A stretch of DNA of 64,000 bases from UBA6770 sp965660875 (GTDB taxonomy: Bacteria; Bacteroidota; Bacteroidia; Flavobacteriales_G; Salibacteraceae): positions 1 through 64,000 of the forward strand of contig CBFIBQ010000005.1 of the NCBI GenBank assembly GCA_965660875.1, in the 5' to 3' direction. Position numbers and translations under genes: made by a program. Under the pieces are notes generated by a model. The model ran no database searches. It saw only the letters and a program-made list of their open reading frames with translations, and was not told where the DNA came from. Shown here one piece after another: positions 1 to 7,397 of the stretch (the first letter of the stretch is position 1; each line of letters begins with the position of its first letter).

Positions 1-442
1 TGAATCGAGCGTTTAAAGCAAGGTTATTCCATGTAAGGAAATAGTACTGTGTGTCGCTATATAAGCTGTAGTAAGGGTTTATTCGTGATTTAGTGCTGTC
101 TTGATACAGGTATTTATCAAACCAACCATCATTTTGTTCGCCGTAAAAAAGAATGTAATCGCTGGGGTCAAAACTGCCATCAGCTCCTCCAGCTATCTCG
201 ATTGGCTGTTCTTTACCTCTTGCAAATAATTGAATGTTTCTTGGGTTTATAGAGTTTAAATTCACTCCAATATTAGACAGTGCCGCTTGAACTGCGCCGT
301 GCTCTATTTTGTACATACCTTTTTTGGTAACCGGTATTTTAAGGTATTGCTGGTTGTAGTTGATCCATTCGTTTCCAAACGGTTGCGTGTAAATAGATAG
401 TGGCAACAGCAAGCATGCTATGAACTGTGCCAGTTGTTTCAT
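1..442 (-). CDS. porU2: PorU2-like T9SS sortase, N-terminal part (cut by window edge)
   Basis: Only the first 147 codons are in the window and the gene runs off its left end. Translation from the ATG at 442 gives a signal peptide (about residues 1-19, ending near LSIYTQ) and then an EWINYNQQYLKIPV segment. That segment is typical of the N-terminus of the C25-peptidase family sortases called PorU2 in Bacteroidota. PorU-type enzymes cut off T9SS C-terminal sorting domains at the cell surface and attach the cargo. The catalytic Cys/His lie in the missing part, so activity cannot be judged. The ATG overlaps the TGA of the upstream porV2-like gene (ATGA), which implies translational coupling. Pairing with a PorV-family gene supports the call. 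The PorU versus PorU2 assignment is inference. Confidence 0.75.
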   Translation of the reverse strand, partial: MKQLAQFIACLLLPLSIYTQPFGNEWINYNQQYLKIPVTKKGMYKIEHGAVQAALSNIGVNLNSINPRNIQLFARGKEQPIEIAGGADGSFDPSDYILFYGEQNDGWFDKYLYQDSTKSRINPYYSLYSDTQYYFLTWNNLALNARF

Positions 443-1533
443 TTTGGTTTATTGAAATCCACTTTTAATGAAAAAACATTGGAATAAAGTGCCACACTAT
501 TATCACCAATATCGGTGAGCGCATAATCTACCGTAACCCCTTTAAAGTTTACCCCAATACCAATATTTGGTTCAAATGTGGTTTCCTCAAAATTTCCAAC
601 TTCGGCCTTAATTTTTTGAAAGTTTCCGATACCACTTCTTAGGTAGACAATTTTATTCCAGCTCAGCTCAAGCCCCATATATGGGTCTATACTAAACGGA
701 TCTCCTTGAATAAGTGTGTTTATGCGTCCATCTGTTGTAATGTCAAAGTTGACCTCTGGTTGAATACCAAACTTTTTAATTTCAAAAAACCGTCCCGCAC
801 CTAATATTAACCTCGGTAATGTAATTTCAAGTCCGTTTTCGGGTATTTCGTTGTTGGTTTGAGTAAATACTTCTATAGTACGTTGATCTAGGCTATAACT
901 CCAAGCATTAAACGTAGATGTAACATCTCGTAATGTTGCACCAAAATTCCATTGATTTAAGGTGTATTGTGCACCAGCATCCAAACCAAACCCCCATGCG
1001 TTTGCGAAAGATCCAACTTTACGGTAAATAACTTTAGCGCTACCGCCAATACTCAAGCCTTCTAAAGGTAACGATCGTGCGTATGAAAAAATGAACGCAT
1101 TATCAACCGCAGCAAAAGAGGTAATATTATCGTAGTTTACATTTCCATTTTGATCCACTAGGTCGATGGTATTCGGAATATCATCAACACCAAAACGTAT
1201 ATAGGAGAAACCGAAACTGGATTCCTCATCAATCTTTGTGGCGAAAGAAGCGTAATCGTATTTGGCTATTCCAGCGAAGTATTCGGCATGCATCAAACCG
1301 AGAGAAAACTCTTTTTCTAAACCAACAAGACCTGCAGGATTCCAATAACCACTGGTTACATCGTTAACCGTAGCAACGTTAGCTTTGGCTAAAGACATAG
1401 CTCGGGCGCCCACTCCAATGGATAAAAATTCATTAGAATATTTACGGATTTGTGCTTTTCCAGAGTTTGTAGCTCCTACAAACAACACAAAGCATAATAT
1501 TTTGGGTAAAATGAATTTAAAGTGCTTCGACAT
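439..1533 (-). CDS. porV2: PorV/PorQ-family outer-membrane protein (PorV2-like)
   Basis: The protein has 364 residues, with a signal peptide (1-28, ending SGKAQ). It then carries the PorV-family hallmark around residues 36-70: LSIGVGARAMSLAKA, then YWNPAGL. The remainder alternates polar and hydrophobic residues as in a FadL-like beta-barrel. PorV proteins are outer-membrane shuttle components of T9SS that bind cargo C-terminal domains and deliver them to the PorU sortase. The ATGA overlap with the following porU2-like gene supports a PorU2/PorV2 pair. Length is normal for the family. The start ATG at 1533 is the first possible start that keeps a complete signal peptide. Confidence 0.85.
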   Translation of the reverse strand: MSKHFKFILPKILCFVLFVGATNSGKAQIRKYSNEFLSIGVGARAMSLAKANVATVNDVTSGYWNPAGLVGLEKEFSLGLMHAEYFAGIAKYDYASFATKIDEESSFGFSYIRFGVDDIPNTIDLVDQNGNVNYDNITSFAAVDNAFIFSYARSLPLEGLSIGGSAKVIYRKVGSFANAWGFGLDAGAQYTLNQWNFGATLRDVTSTFNAWSYSLDQRTIEVFTQTNNEIPENGLEITLPRLILGAGRFFEIKKFGIQPEVNFDITTDGRINTLIQGDPFSIDPYMGLELSWNKIVYLRSGIGNFQKIKAEVGNFEETTFEPNIGIGVNFKGVTVDYALTDIGDNSVALYSNVFSLKVDFNKPK

Positions 1534-1641
1534 ACCGACTGCTAAATTACTTGATTGTGCTTTAAAAACTGAATAAGTCGCTAAAAATTGTATCCGAATT
1601 CCACTTTTGTAGGGTAAGGGATTTTGATGTTAGTTTGCAGT

Positions 1642-2511
1642 ATGAGAAATGTGATCAATTTCATTCCAAATGCACTCACCCTTTGCAATCTCTTGTGTGG
1701 AGTATTAGGAATTTATCTTTGCTTTCATGAGGCACTGCCTTGGGCTGCTGTTATGATCTTCATTGGCGGTTTTTTTGACTTTTTTGATGGTATGGTCGCT
1801 CGACTAATTGGCGCTCATTCTGAACTGGGTAAGCAGTTGGATAGCCTGGCTGATCTCATAACTTTTGGAACCTTGCCTGGGCTAATTTTATTCAACTTAA
1901 TACTCGCTGCTCAAGGTCATTATTACTCCAACTTTAACAACATACCCTTTAATGATTTTGCTTTTGCTGGAATTGCATTATTTCTTCCATTATTTGCGGC
2001 ATTGCGTTTGGCTAAGTTCAACATTGATGAAACTCAAGTCAATCATTTCATGGGTATTCCAACTCCGGCAGCGGCTATTTTTATAGCCGGTTTGCCTATT
2101 GCATTGGAGTGGCAGTACTATTTAAACTTATACATACCACACGATGTTGGTGAGTTTGTAACGCTTTCCAAATTGTACTATTGGAATAATACAGACATTG
2201 GAATCATGCTGTTTTTTACAAATCAGTGGTTTTATTTTAGCACAGCAATAGTGCTTTGCATGTTGATGGTGTTGCCCGTTCCGATTCTGGCATTTAAGTT
2301 TAAGGGTTTATCATGGGCAAATAATAAGTGGAAATATGTTTTTCTTATTGTTGCCGTTTGCTCCATTGGTTTTGCCTTTATCCATGACTTTATTTACATA
2401 AAGAACATCCCATACATACAATGGTTGATTATCCCTATTCTGATAGCGGAATTGGTGGTTTACTCCTTGATTAAAAATATACTTACTAAGAGTCCCTCGA
2501 ATAAAATTTAA
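1642..2511 (+). CDS. pssA: CDP-diacylglycerol--serine O-phosphatidyltransferase
   Basis: This integral membrane enzyme makes phosphatidylserine from CDP-diacylglycerol and serine, the committed step to phosphatidylethanolamine. The CDP-alcohol phosphotransferase motif DGxxARx8Gx3Dx3D is complete (D49, G50, A53, R54, G63, D67, D71, numbered from the ATG at 1642). Several hydrophobic helices follow. The protein, about 290 residues, is longer than many PssA proteins because of extra C-terminal membrane segments. The frame is open from a TTG at 1624 and also has an ATG at 1627 preceded by an AGGGTAAGGG stretch. I prefer 1642 because the protein then starts MRNVINFIPN, as family members do. The gene stands alone, divergent from porV2 and convergent with pth. 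Confidence 0.88.
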   Translation: MRNVINFIPNALTLCNLLCGVLGIYLCFHEALPWAAVMIFIGGFFDFFDGMVARLIGAHSELGKQLDSLADLITFGTLPGLILFNLILAAQGHYYSNFNNIPFNDFAFAGIALFLPLFAALRLAKFNIDETQVNHFMGIPTPAAAIFIAGLPIALEWQYYLNLYIPHDVGEFVTLSKLYYWNNTDIGIMLFFTNQWFYFSTAIVLCMLMVLPVPILAFKFKGLSWANNKWKYVFLIVAVCSIGFAFIHDFIYIKNIPYIQWLIIPILIAELVVYSLIKNILTKSPSNKI

Positions 2512-2534
2512 ATGCTGATTACGGTATTTGGGTT

Positions 2535-3098
2535 TTATCTTCCGTTGAAGTCACCCATGGCTCGGTTCACACCTGCAAGGCCAATTGCAACAATTGCATT
2601 GCTTGATAAGTCGATACGTTCTTGCAGGGTTTTACGCTCTTCAGCTGTCCATTCACCCAATACATAATCCACTTGTTTTCCCTTGCTGAATTCACTGCCA
2701 ATACCAAACCTAAGACGATTGTACTGTTGTGTTTGAAGCAGTTCATTTATACTCTTTAGACCGTTGTGTCCTCCATCACTTCCTTTTTTACGAATACGAA
2801 TTTTTCCAAAGGGTAAAGCAAGGTCGTCGGTGACGATGATAAGGTTTTCTATCGAGATTTTTTCTTTATCTAACCAATAGCGGACAGCTTTTCCACTAAG
2901 GTTCATAAAGGTGTTTGGTTTGATTAGAACAAATTGACGTCCTTTAGATTTTACCGTGCAAGTATCTGCGTATCGGTCAGGGCTAAAAACTGAATTGGAC
3001 GCACTTGCAAGTGCGTCCAATATCAAAAAACCAATATTATGTCTAGTATTCTCGTATTTGACTCCAGGGTTTCCTAGGCCAACAACTAAATACTTCAT
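2535..3098 (-). CDS. pth: Peptidyl-tRNA hydrolase
   Basis: Pth releases tRNA from peptidyl-tRNA that dropped off the ribosome. The 187 residues match the bacterial Pth length. The functional residues are visible: N10 in GLGNPG, catalytic H20 in RHNIGF, N66 in FMNLSG, the D91-D92 pair (equivalent of E. coli D93), and N112 in GGHNGL. It is the last gene of a prs-rplY-pth operon, 8 bases after rplY. The rplY-pth pairing is common in bacteria. A perfect 28-bp palindrome lies inside the coding sequence (2994-3021) and encodes part of LDALASAS. Confidence 0.96.
   Translation of the reverse strand: MKYLVVGLGNPGVKYENTRHNIGFLILDALASASNSVFSPDRYADTCTVKSKGRQFVLIKPNTFMNLSGKAVRYWLDKEKISIENLIIVTDDLALPFGKIRIRKKGSDGGHNGLKSINELLQTQQYNRLRFGIGSEFSKGKQVDYVLGEWTAEERKTLQERIDLSSNAIVAIGLAGVNRAMGDFNGR
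2994..3021. repeat. Perfect 28-bp palindrome inside pth
   Basis: The left arm ATTGGACGCACTTG is followed directly by its exact reverse complement, giving 14-bp arms with no spacer. It lies in codons of pth and is not followed by a T-run, so it is not a terminator. I saw no second copy in this window. The structure is read directly from the sequence. Any role is unknown. Confidence 0.9.
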
Positions 3099-3106
3099 GA
3101 GGTTTA

Positions 3107-3739
3107 CTAAGCGTTTTCAGCAGCAGGAGCTTCAGCGCCTTCAGCAGCAGCTTCACCTTCTTCACCTTCTTCATCTTCCAGCTCATCTTCAATTGCTCCA
3201 CGAGCAGTTTTAATAAAGACAGCATAGTTGTTAGACGCATCAGTAAACTCTACATTTGGTATAGATAACTCACCAATTCTAACTCCATTACCAATTCTCA
3301 AACTTGAGATTTCAATACTCACCTCAGACGGAATGTTTTCTAATAAACCTTCAACAGTAATTTTTCGTTGAGGAATTCTTAATCTACCGCCATTTAAAAC
3401 GCCGATTGCATTTCCAGTGGTGCGCACAGGAATTTTCAAGCTTACTTTTTGTCCTTCTTTTGGAGCAAAAAAGTCAGCATGCATAACTCTGTCCGTTACC
3501 GGGTGAAACTGAATGTCCTTCAAGTAAGTTGTATACTCTGTTCCATCTACACTTACTTTTACTACGTATACGTTAGGAGTATATACCAAATCTTTGAAGT
3601 CTCTTTCATCAACTTGAAAATGTATTGGATCATTTGCACCATAGATAACGCAAGGAACTAGTCCTTCTTTTCTTAAAGACTTTGATTCTTTTTTACCTAC
3701 AGTTTTTCTAACTGAACCTTTAATAGCAATTGCTTCCAT
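3107..3739 (-). CDS. rplY: Large-subunit ribosomal protein L25/TL5 (Ctc family)
   Basis: This 210-residue protein binds 5S rRNA in the 50S subunit. The N-terminal L25 domain (about 1-95) includes RKEGLVPCVIYG and a GVRIGELSI segment follows. The C-terminal TL5/Ctc beta domain reaches to about residue 185. The last 25 or so residues form an acidic Glu/Ala tail, as often seen in Bacteroidota L25 proteins. It lies 17 bases downstream of prs and 8 upstream of pth, in one operon. The two-domain length fits the Ctc rather than the short E. coli form. Confidence 0.95.
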   Translation of the reverse strand: MEAIAIKGSVRKTVGKKESKSLRKEGLVPCVIYGANDPIHFQVDERDFKDLVYTPNVYVVKVSVDGTEYTTYLKDIQFHPVTDRVMHADFFAPKEGQKVSLKIPVRTTGNAIGVLNGGRLRIPQRKITVEGLLENIPSEVSIEISSLRIGNGVRIGELSIPNVEFTDASNNYAVFIKTARGAIEDELEDEEGEEGEAAAEGAEAPAAENA

Positions 3740-3756
3740 TTCTGAACTATTATTAT

Positions 3757-4689
3757 TTAAATCAAAAAGTGTGAACTTATTGATTTTTTGTGAATTACGT
3801 TTTCTATTACATTACTGAATAAATCCGCTACTGTAAGTACACGAATTTTTTGTGACTGTTGTTTTAATGGAATGGTATCCGTTACTACAAGTTCAGTCAA
3901 TTTTGATTGCTCAATTCTTTCGTATGCCGGGCCACTTAAGACTGCATGCGTTATGAGTGCTCTCACAGACTTTGCTCCATGATCAAACATCATATCGGCC
4001 GCTTTGGTTAGTGTACCTGCAGTATCAATTAAATCATCAACCAGCACTACATCCTTACCTTCTACGTCCCCAATTACCGTCATGTCTGCTACTTCATTTG
4101 CTCTTTTTCTTTGCTTATAGCAAATAGCCAATCCGCAATCTAAAAACTTAGCGTATGAGTTTGCACGCTTAGTACCGCCCGTATCTGGAGCAGCAATAAT
4201 TACGTTATCCAAGTTCAGCGTCCTTAAATAAGGAATGAAAATAGAACTTGCGTACAAGTGGTCTACTGGTACTTCAAAAAAACCTTGAATCTGATCAGCA
4301 TGTAAGTCCATGGTGATGATTCTAGTTATACCAGCTGCTGATAACATATTTGCTACAAGTTTGGAACCAATGGCAACTCGTGGCTTGTCTTTTCTATCTT
4401 GTCTTGCAAAACCAAAATAAGGTACTACCGCAATGATTTCTTTTGCAGATGCTCTTTTCGCCGCATCAACCATTAAGAGTAACTCCATTAAATTATCTGT
4501 TGGCGGCATGGTAGATTGAATGATAAAAACAGCGTCACCTCTTACGGTTTCTTCAAAAGAGGGCTGGAACTCCCCGTCACTAAAACGCAACATAGATACC
4601 TTGCCTAAACCGGTACCAGATGCAGCAGCAATACTCTTTCCTAGATCCTCGGAAGCGCTACCTGCAAATATTTTAACGTGTGACGACAT
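3757..4689 (-). CDS. prs: Ribose-phosphate pyrophosphokinase
   Basis: Prs makes PRPP from ribose 5-phosphate and ATP for nucleotide, histidine and tryptophan synthesis. The 310-residue protein has the ATP/Mg site (H130 in DLHADQ), the flexible catalytic loop (KQRKR, 192-196) and the PRPP-binding loop (VDDLIDTAGT, 217-226). Length is normal. It is the first gene of prs-rplY-pth. A perfect -7 element, TACATTTG, lies 23 bases upstream of the ATG. Confidence 0.97.
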   Translation of the reverse strand: MSSHVKIFAGSASEDLGKSIAAASGTGLGKVSMLRFSDGEFQPSFEETVRGDAVFIIQSTMPPTDNLMELLLMVDAAKRASAKEIIAVVPYFGFARQDRKDKPRVAIGSKLVANMLSAAGITRIITMDLHADQIQGFFEVPVDHLYASSIFIPYLRTLNLDNVIIAAPDTGGTKRANSYAKFLDCGLAICYKQRKRANEVADMTVIGDVEGKDVVLVDDLIDTAGTLTKAADMMFDHGAKSVRALITHAVLSGPAYERIEQSKLTELVVTDTIPLKQQSQKIRVLTVADLFSNVIENVIHKKSISSHFLI

Positions 4690-4711
4690 TTTCCTTCAAA
4701 AAATTGGGCTG

Positions 4712-4743
4712 CAAATGTAGATAATTTAAGTATTAAAAAACAA
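4712..4743 (-). promoter_or_regulatory. Bacteroidota-type promoter of prs
   Basis: Read on the minus strand, TTG (4743-4741) is followed after 21 bases by TACATTTG (4719-4712). This matches the Bacteroidota sigma-A pattern TTG-N(about 19-21)-TAnnTTTG. The start codon at 4689 follows at a normal distance. Confidence 0.6.
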
Positions 4744-4866
4744 CATATTTTTAGAAGCTTATTTGTGTGCTAACCTCTTGATTTTCAATTGTTGTATTAT
4801 TCTGTTTTAAGTGGTCATAAAATTCATTAAAAAATAGCTCTCAAAAAATACTAATTTTACCGCCTC

Positions 4867-5853
4867 ATGAAGCTTATTATGAACACCATGATTCGAATGA
4901 ACGCGCTTTTTGTTTTTGCAGTTATTGTAGGCGTATTAGTATTTAGCGGTTGCAAAACAAAAGCACCCAGAGCTAATTTTGTATTTGATCAAGAAAATGG
5001 CGGTATTGTGAACTTCACCAATACTTCTGCGGGTGAGATTACTGCTTTAACTTGGGAGTTTGGAGACGGTGAAGTATCTACGGAGACAAGCCCAACTCAC
5101 CGCTATTTAGCTGGCGGAACCTATACGGCAAGCCTTACGGTTGAAAACGAAGGCGGTTCAAATACCTTCGTTGCCGATGTATTTATTGATGATGCAGACA
5201 GAGAAGTGATTGAGGACTACCCAGTTTTCAATGATGCTGAAGGATATTTTTACGCAAGAAATCGCTTTGAATACGATCCAATTACTCCAGGTGTACTTAC
5301 TGAAATAACTGCAAGTGCACTGGTTACTATGTACGATACTTCCAATTTTTTGGTGAATGTGGGTACTGTGAATGTAAATGGCATTGAGTTAAACAACAAT
5401 TCGGACAACACGTACAGTTACCATAGCAAAGATTCTTCGTGGTACTTTAACGAAGGGTTGAGGTGGAGTGCAGAGGGTGGTAATGGTTTTCCTACCATAG
5501 TCGAGAATATTGGCTCTGTGGAGTTTCCAGAGCTTTCCGCAATAGTATCTCCTAAAGGTCTTGTGCGGTCTATTGATACAGTTTATAGTCTCCGAGTAAA
5601 AGATCCAATTTTGTTAGCAGATTCAGTAATATTTCGCATTGAAAGTGCTGCTACAGGTACTATGATATTGCAAAAAACTACGGTTGGTGGTTTTAGCGGA
5701 GTTGCTTTTAATGAAGCAGATATTCTAAAACTGACGCAGGGAGAATACATTACAAAAGTGATTGCTTACAGCTTTGAACGTAAAGTGTTTAATTTCAAGC
5801 CAGTCTACTTTACCAAAGAGTCGTATACAGAATCTACTTTAACAGTAAGATAG
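4867..5853 (+). CDS. PKD-domain lipoprotein of unknown function
   Basis: The 328-residue protein has a lipoprotein signal peptide with lipobox FSGC, Cys29 being the predicted lipid anchor. One PKD domain follows at about residues 35-110, with the core WEFGDGEVSTETSPTHRY and a GGTYTASLTV strand. The remaining 220 residues, beta-rich with a DTSNFLVNVGTVNVNG segment, match no family I recognise. PKD domains mediate protein or glycan contacts at cell surfaces. Several in-frame Met codons precede the hydrophobic core (M1, M5, M8, M11), so the exact start is uncertain. It lies upstream of gdhA but is probably a separate unit, since gdhA has its own promoter-like sequence. Confidence 0.85.
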   Translation: MKLIMNTMIRMNALFVFAVIVGVLVFSGCKTKAPRANFVFDQENGGIVNFTNTSAGEITALTWEFGDGEVSTETSPTHRYLAGGTYTASLTVENEGGSNTFVADVFIDDADREVIEDYPVFNDAEGYFYARNRFEYDPITPGVLTEITASALVTMYDTSNFLVNVGTVNVNGIELNNNSDNTYSYHSKDSSWYFNEGLRWSAEGGNGFPTIVENIGSVEFPELSAIVSPKGLVRSIDTVYSLRVKDPILLADSVIFRIESAATGTMILQKTTVGGFSGVAFNEADILKLTQGEYITKVIAYSFERKVFNFKPVYFTKESYTESTLTVR

Positions 5854-5900
5854 CGAAATATCCTTATTTTTATAGCATTTTTTGCTTTCATTCTAATCGA

Positions 5901-5930
5901 TTTTCTACCCTTCTATTTTCATTATTTTTG
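5901..5930 (+). promoter_or_regulatory. Probable gdhA promoter
   Basis: TATTTTTG at 5923-5930 matches the TAnnTTTG -7 element, with TTTTC at 5901-5905 in the -33 position. The gdhA ATG is at 5962. Confidence 0.5.
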
Positions 5931-5961
5931 TCGCAGTTTTTAATAACCTGTTAAACAAAAA

Positions 5962-7320
5962 ATGGCAAATAATAATTACGAGGCTCAAGTGGATGCATTC
6001 ATGGAGTCTGTTAGTAAAAGAGACGCTCAGCAACCCGAGTTTTTGCAAGCGGTAAAAGAAGTAGCTGAAACTGTTATTCCTTTTATAGAAGAAAACCCAA
6101 AGTATAAGCAAGCAAAAATTCTAGAGAGAATGGTAGAGCCTGAACGCGTAGTTATGTTCAGGGTTCCTTGGTTAGACGATAAAGGTAATGCGCAGATTAA
6201 TAGGGGATATAGGATTGAGATGAACTCAGCTATTGGTCCTTATAAAGGTGGATTGAGATTTCACCCTAGTGTTGACCTCAGTATCCTAAAGTTCTTAGCT
6301 TTTGAGCAAGTTTTTAAGAACAGCCTCACCACTTTGCCTATGGGCGGTGGAAAAGGTGGTGCTGATTTTGACCCAAAAGGAAAGTCAGATAATGAAGTAA
6401 TGAAGTTCTGTCAAAGTTTTATGACTGAATTATCAAGACACATTGGTCCAAATACAGATGTTCCTGCTGGAGATATTGGCGTTGGTGGAAGAGAAATTGG
6501 TTTTATGTTTGGCCAATACAAACGCATTAGAAATGAATTTACTGGTGTGCTTACCGGAAAAGGACGTGAATTTGGCGGTTCGTTAATTAGACCTGAAGCA
6601 ACTGGATATGGAGCGGTGTATTTTACGCACAATATGTTAGAAACTAAAGACGAATCTGTAAAAGGAAAAACTGTCGTTATTTCTGGATCGGGTAACGTTG
6701 CTCAGTATGCTTTGCAGAAGGTAATTCACCTCGGTGGTAAAGTTGTAACTGTTTCGGATTCATCGGGATATGTTTATGCTAAGAATGGACTTCACTCTGA
6801 GCATTTCGATTTTATTCAAGATCTTAAAAATGTTCGAAGAGGTAGAATAAAAGAATTGGCTGATAATTACGACGATATTGAATTCTTTCCAGGAGAAAAA
6901 CCATGGGGAGTAGGTTGCGATATTGCACTGCCCTGTGCTACACAAAATGAATTGCAAGAAGCAGATGCGCAAGCGCTAATAAATAATGGCATAATGGCCG
7001 TTACTGAAGGTGCAAACATGCCTTGTACTCCAGAAGCGATGCACTTATTTGAGCAAAATAAAATTCTTTATTCTCCGGGTAAAGCATCAAATGCTGGTGG
7101 CGTGGCTGTTTCTGGTTTAGAAATGAGTCAAAACTCTATGCGTTATAATTGGACGCGGGAAGAGGTGGATAATAAATTGAAAGGTATTATGAAGTCAATT
7201 CATGAGGACTGTGTAAAATACGGAAAACGTGAAGACGGATATATTGATTATGTAACTGGTGCAAATGTTGCTGGCTTTATAAAAGTTGCTGATGCAATGA
7301 TGGCTCAGGGAGTCGTATAA
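5962..7320 (+). CDS. gdhA: NADP-specific glutamate dehydrogenase
   Basis: GdhA assimilates ammonium by reductive amination of 2-oxoglutarate to glutamate. The 452 residues are the normal length for the hexameric NADP-dependent type. Visible signatures are GPYKGGLRFHP (92-102), the active-site lysine K131 in PMGGGKGGADFDPKGK, D171 in PAGDIGVGGREIGF, and the Rossmann GSGNVA at 242-247. It ends 18 bases before a strong bidirectional terminator. NADP rather than NAD specificity follows from overall similarity to E. coli-type GdhA. Confidence 0.97.
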   Translation: MANNNYEAQVDAFMESVSKRDAQQPEFLQAVKEVAETVIPFIEENPKYKQAKILERMVEPERVVMFRVPWLDDKGNAQINRGYRIEMNSAIGPYKGGLRFHPSVDLSILKFLAFEQVFKNSLTTLPMGGGKGGADFDPKGKSDNEVMKFCQSFMTELSRHIGPNTDVPAGDIGVGGREIGFMFGQYKRIRNEFTGVLTGKGREFGGSLIRPEATGYGAVYFTHNMLETKDESVKGKTVVISGSGNVAQYALQKVIHLGGKVVTVSDSSGYVYAKNGLHSEHFDFIQDLKNVRRGRIKELADNYDDIEFFPGEKPWGVGCDIALPCATQNELQEADAQALINNGIMAVTEGANMPCTPEAMHLFEQNKILYSPGKASNAGGVAVSGLEMSQNSMRYNWTREEVDNKLKGIMKSIHEDCVKYGKREDGYIDYVTGANVAGFIKVADAMMAQGVV

Positions 7321-7338
7321 AACAATCTTAAGGCAATC

Positions 7339-7375
7339 AAAAAAGCCCCAATGATGATTTCATTGGGGCTTTTTT
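7339..7375. terminator. Bidirectional Rho-independent terminator
   Basis: AAAAAAGCCCCAATGA (7339-7354), a short loop, then TCATTGGGGCTTTTTT (7360-7375). The A-run and T-run on the two sides let it serve gdhA (plus) and the large minus-strand operon that ends at 7398. Confidence 0.93.
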
Positions 7376-7397
7376 ATGCTCAATACTTAATTGCTGA

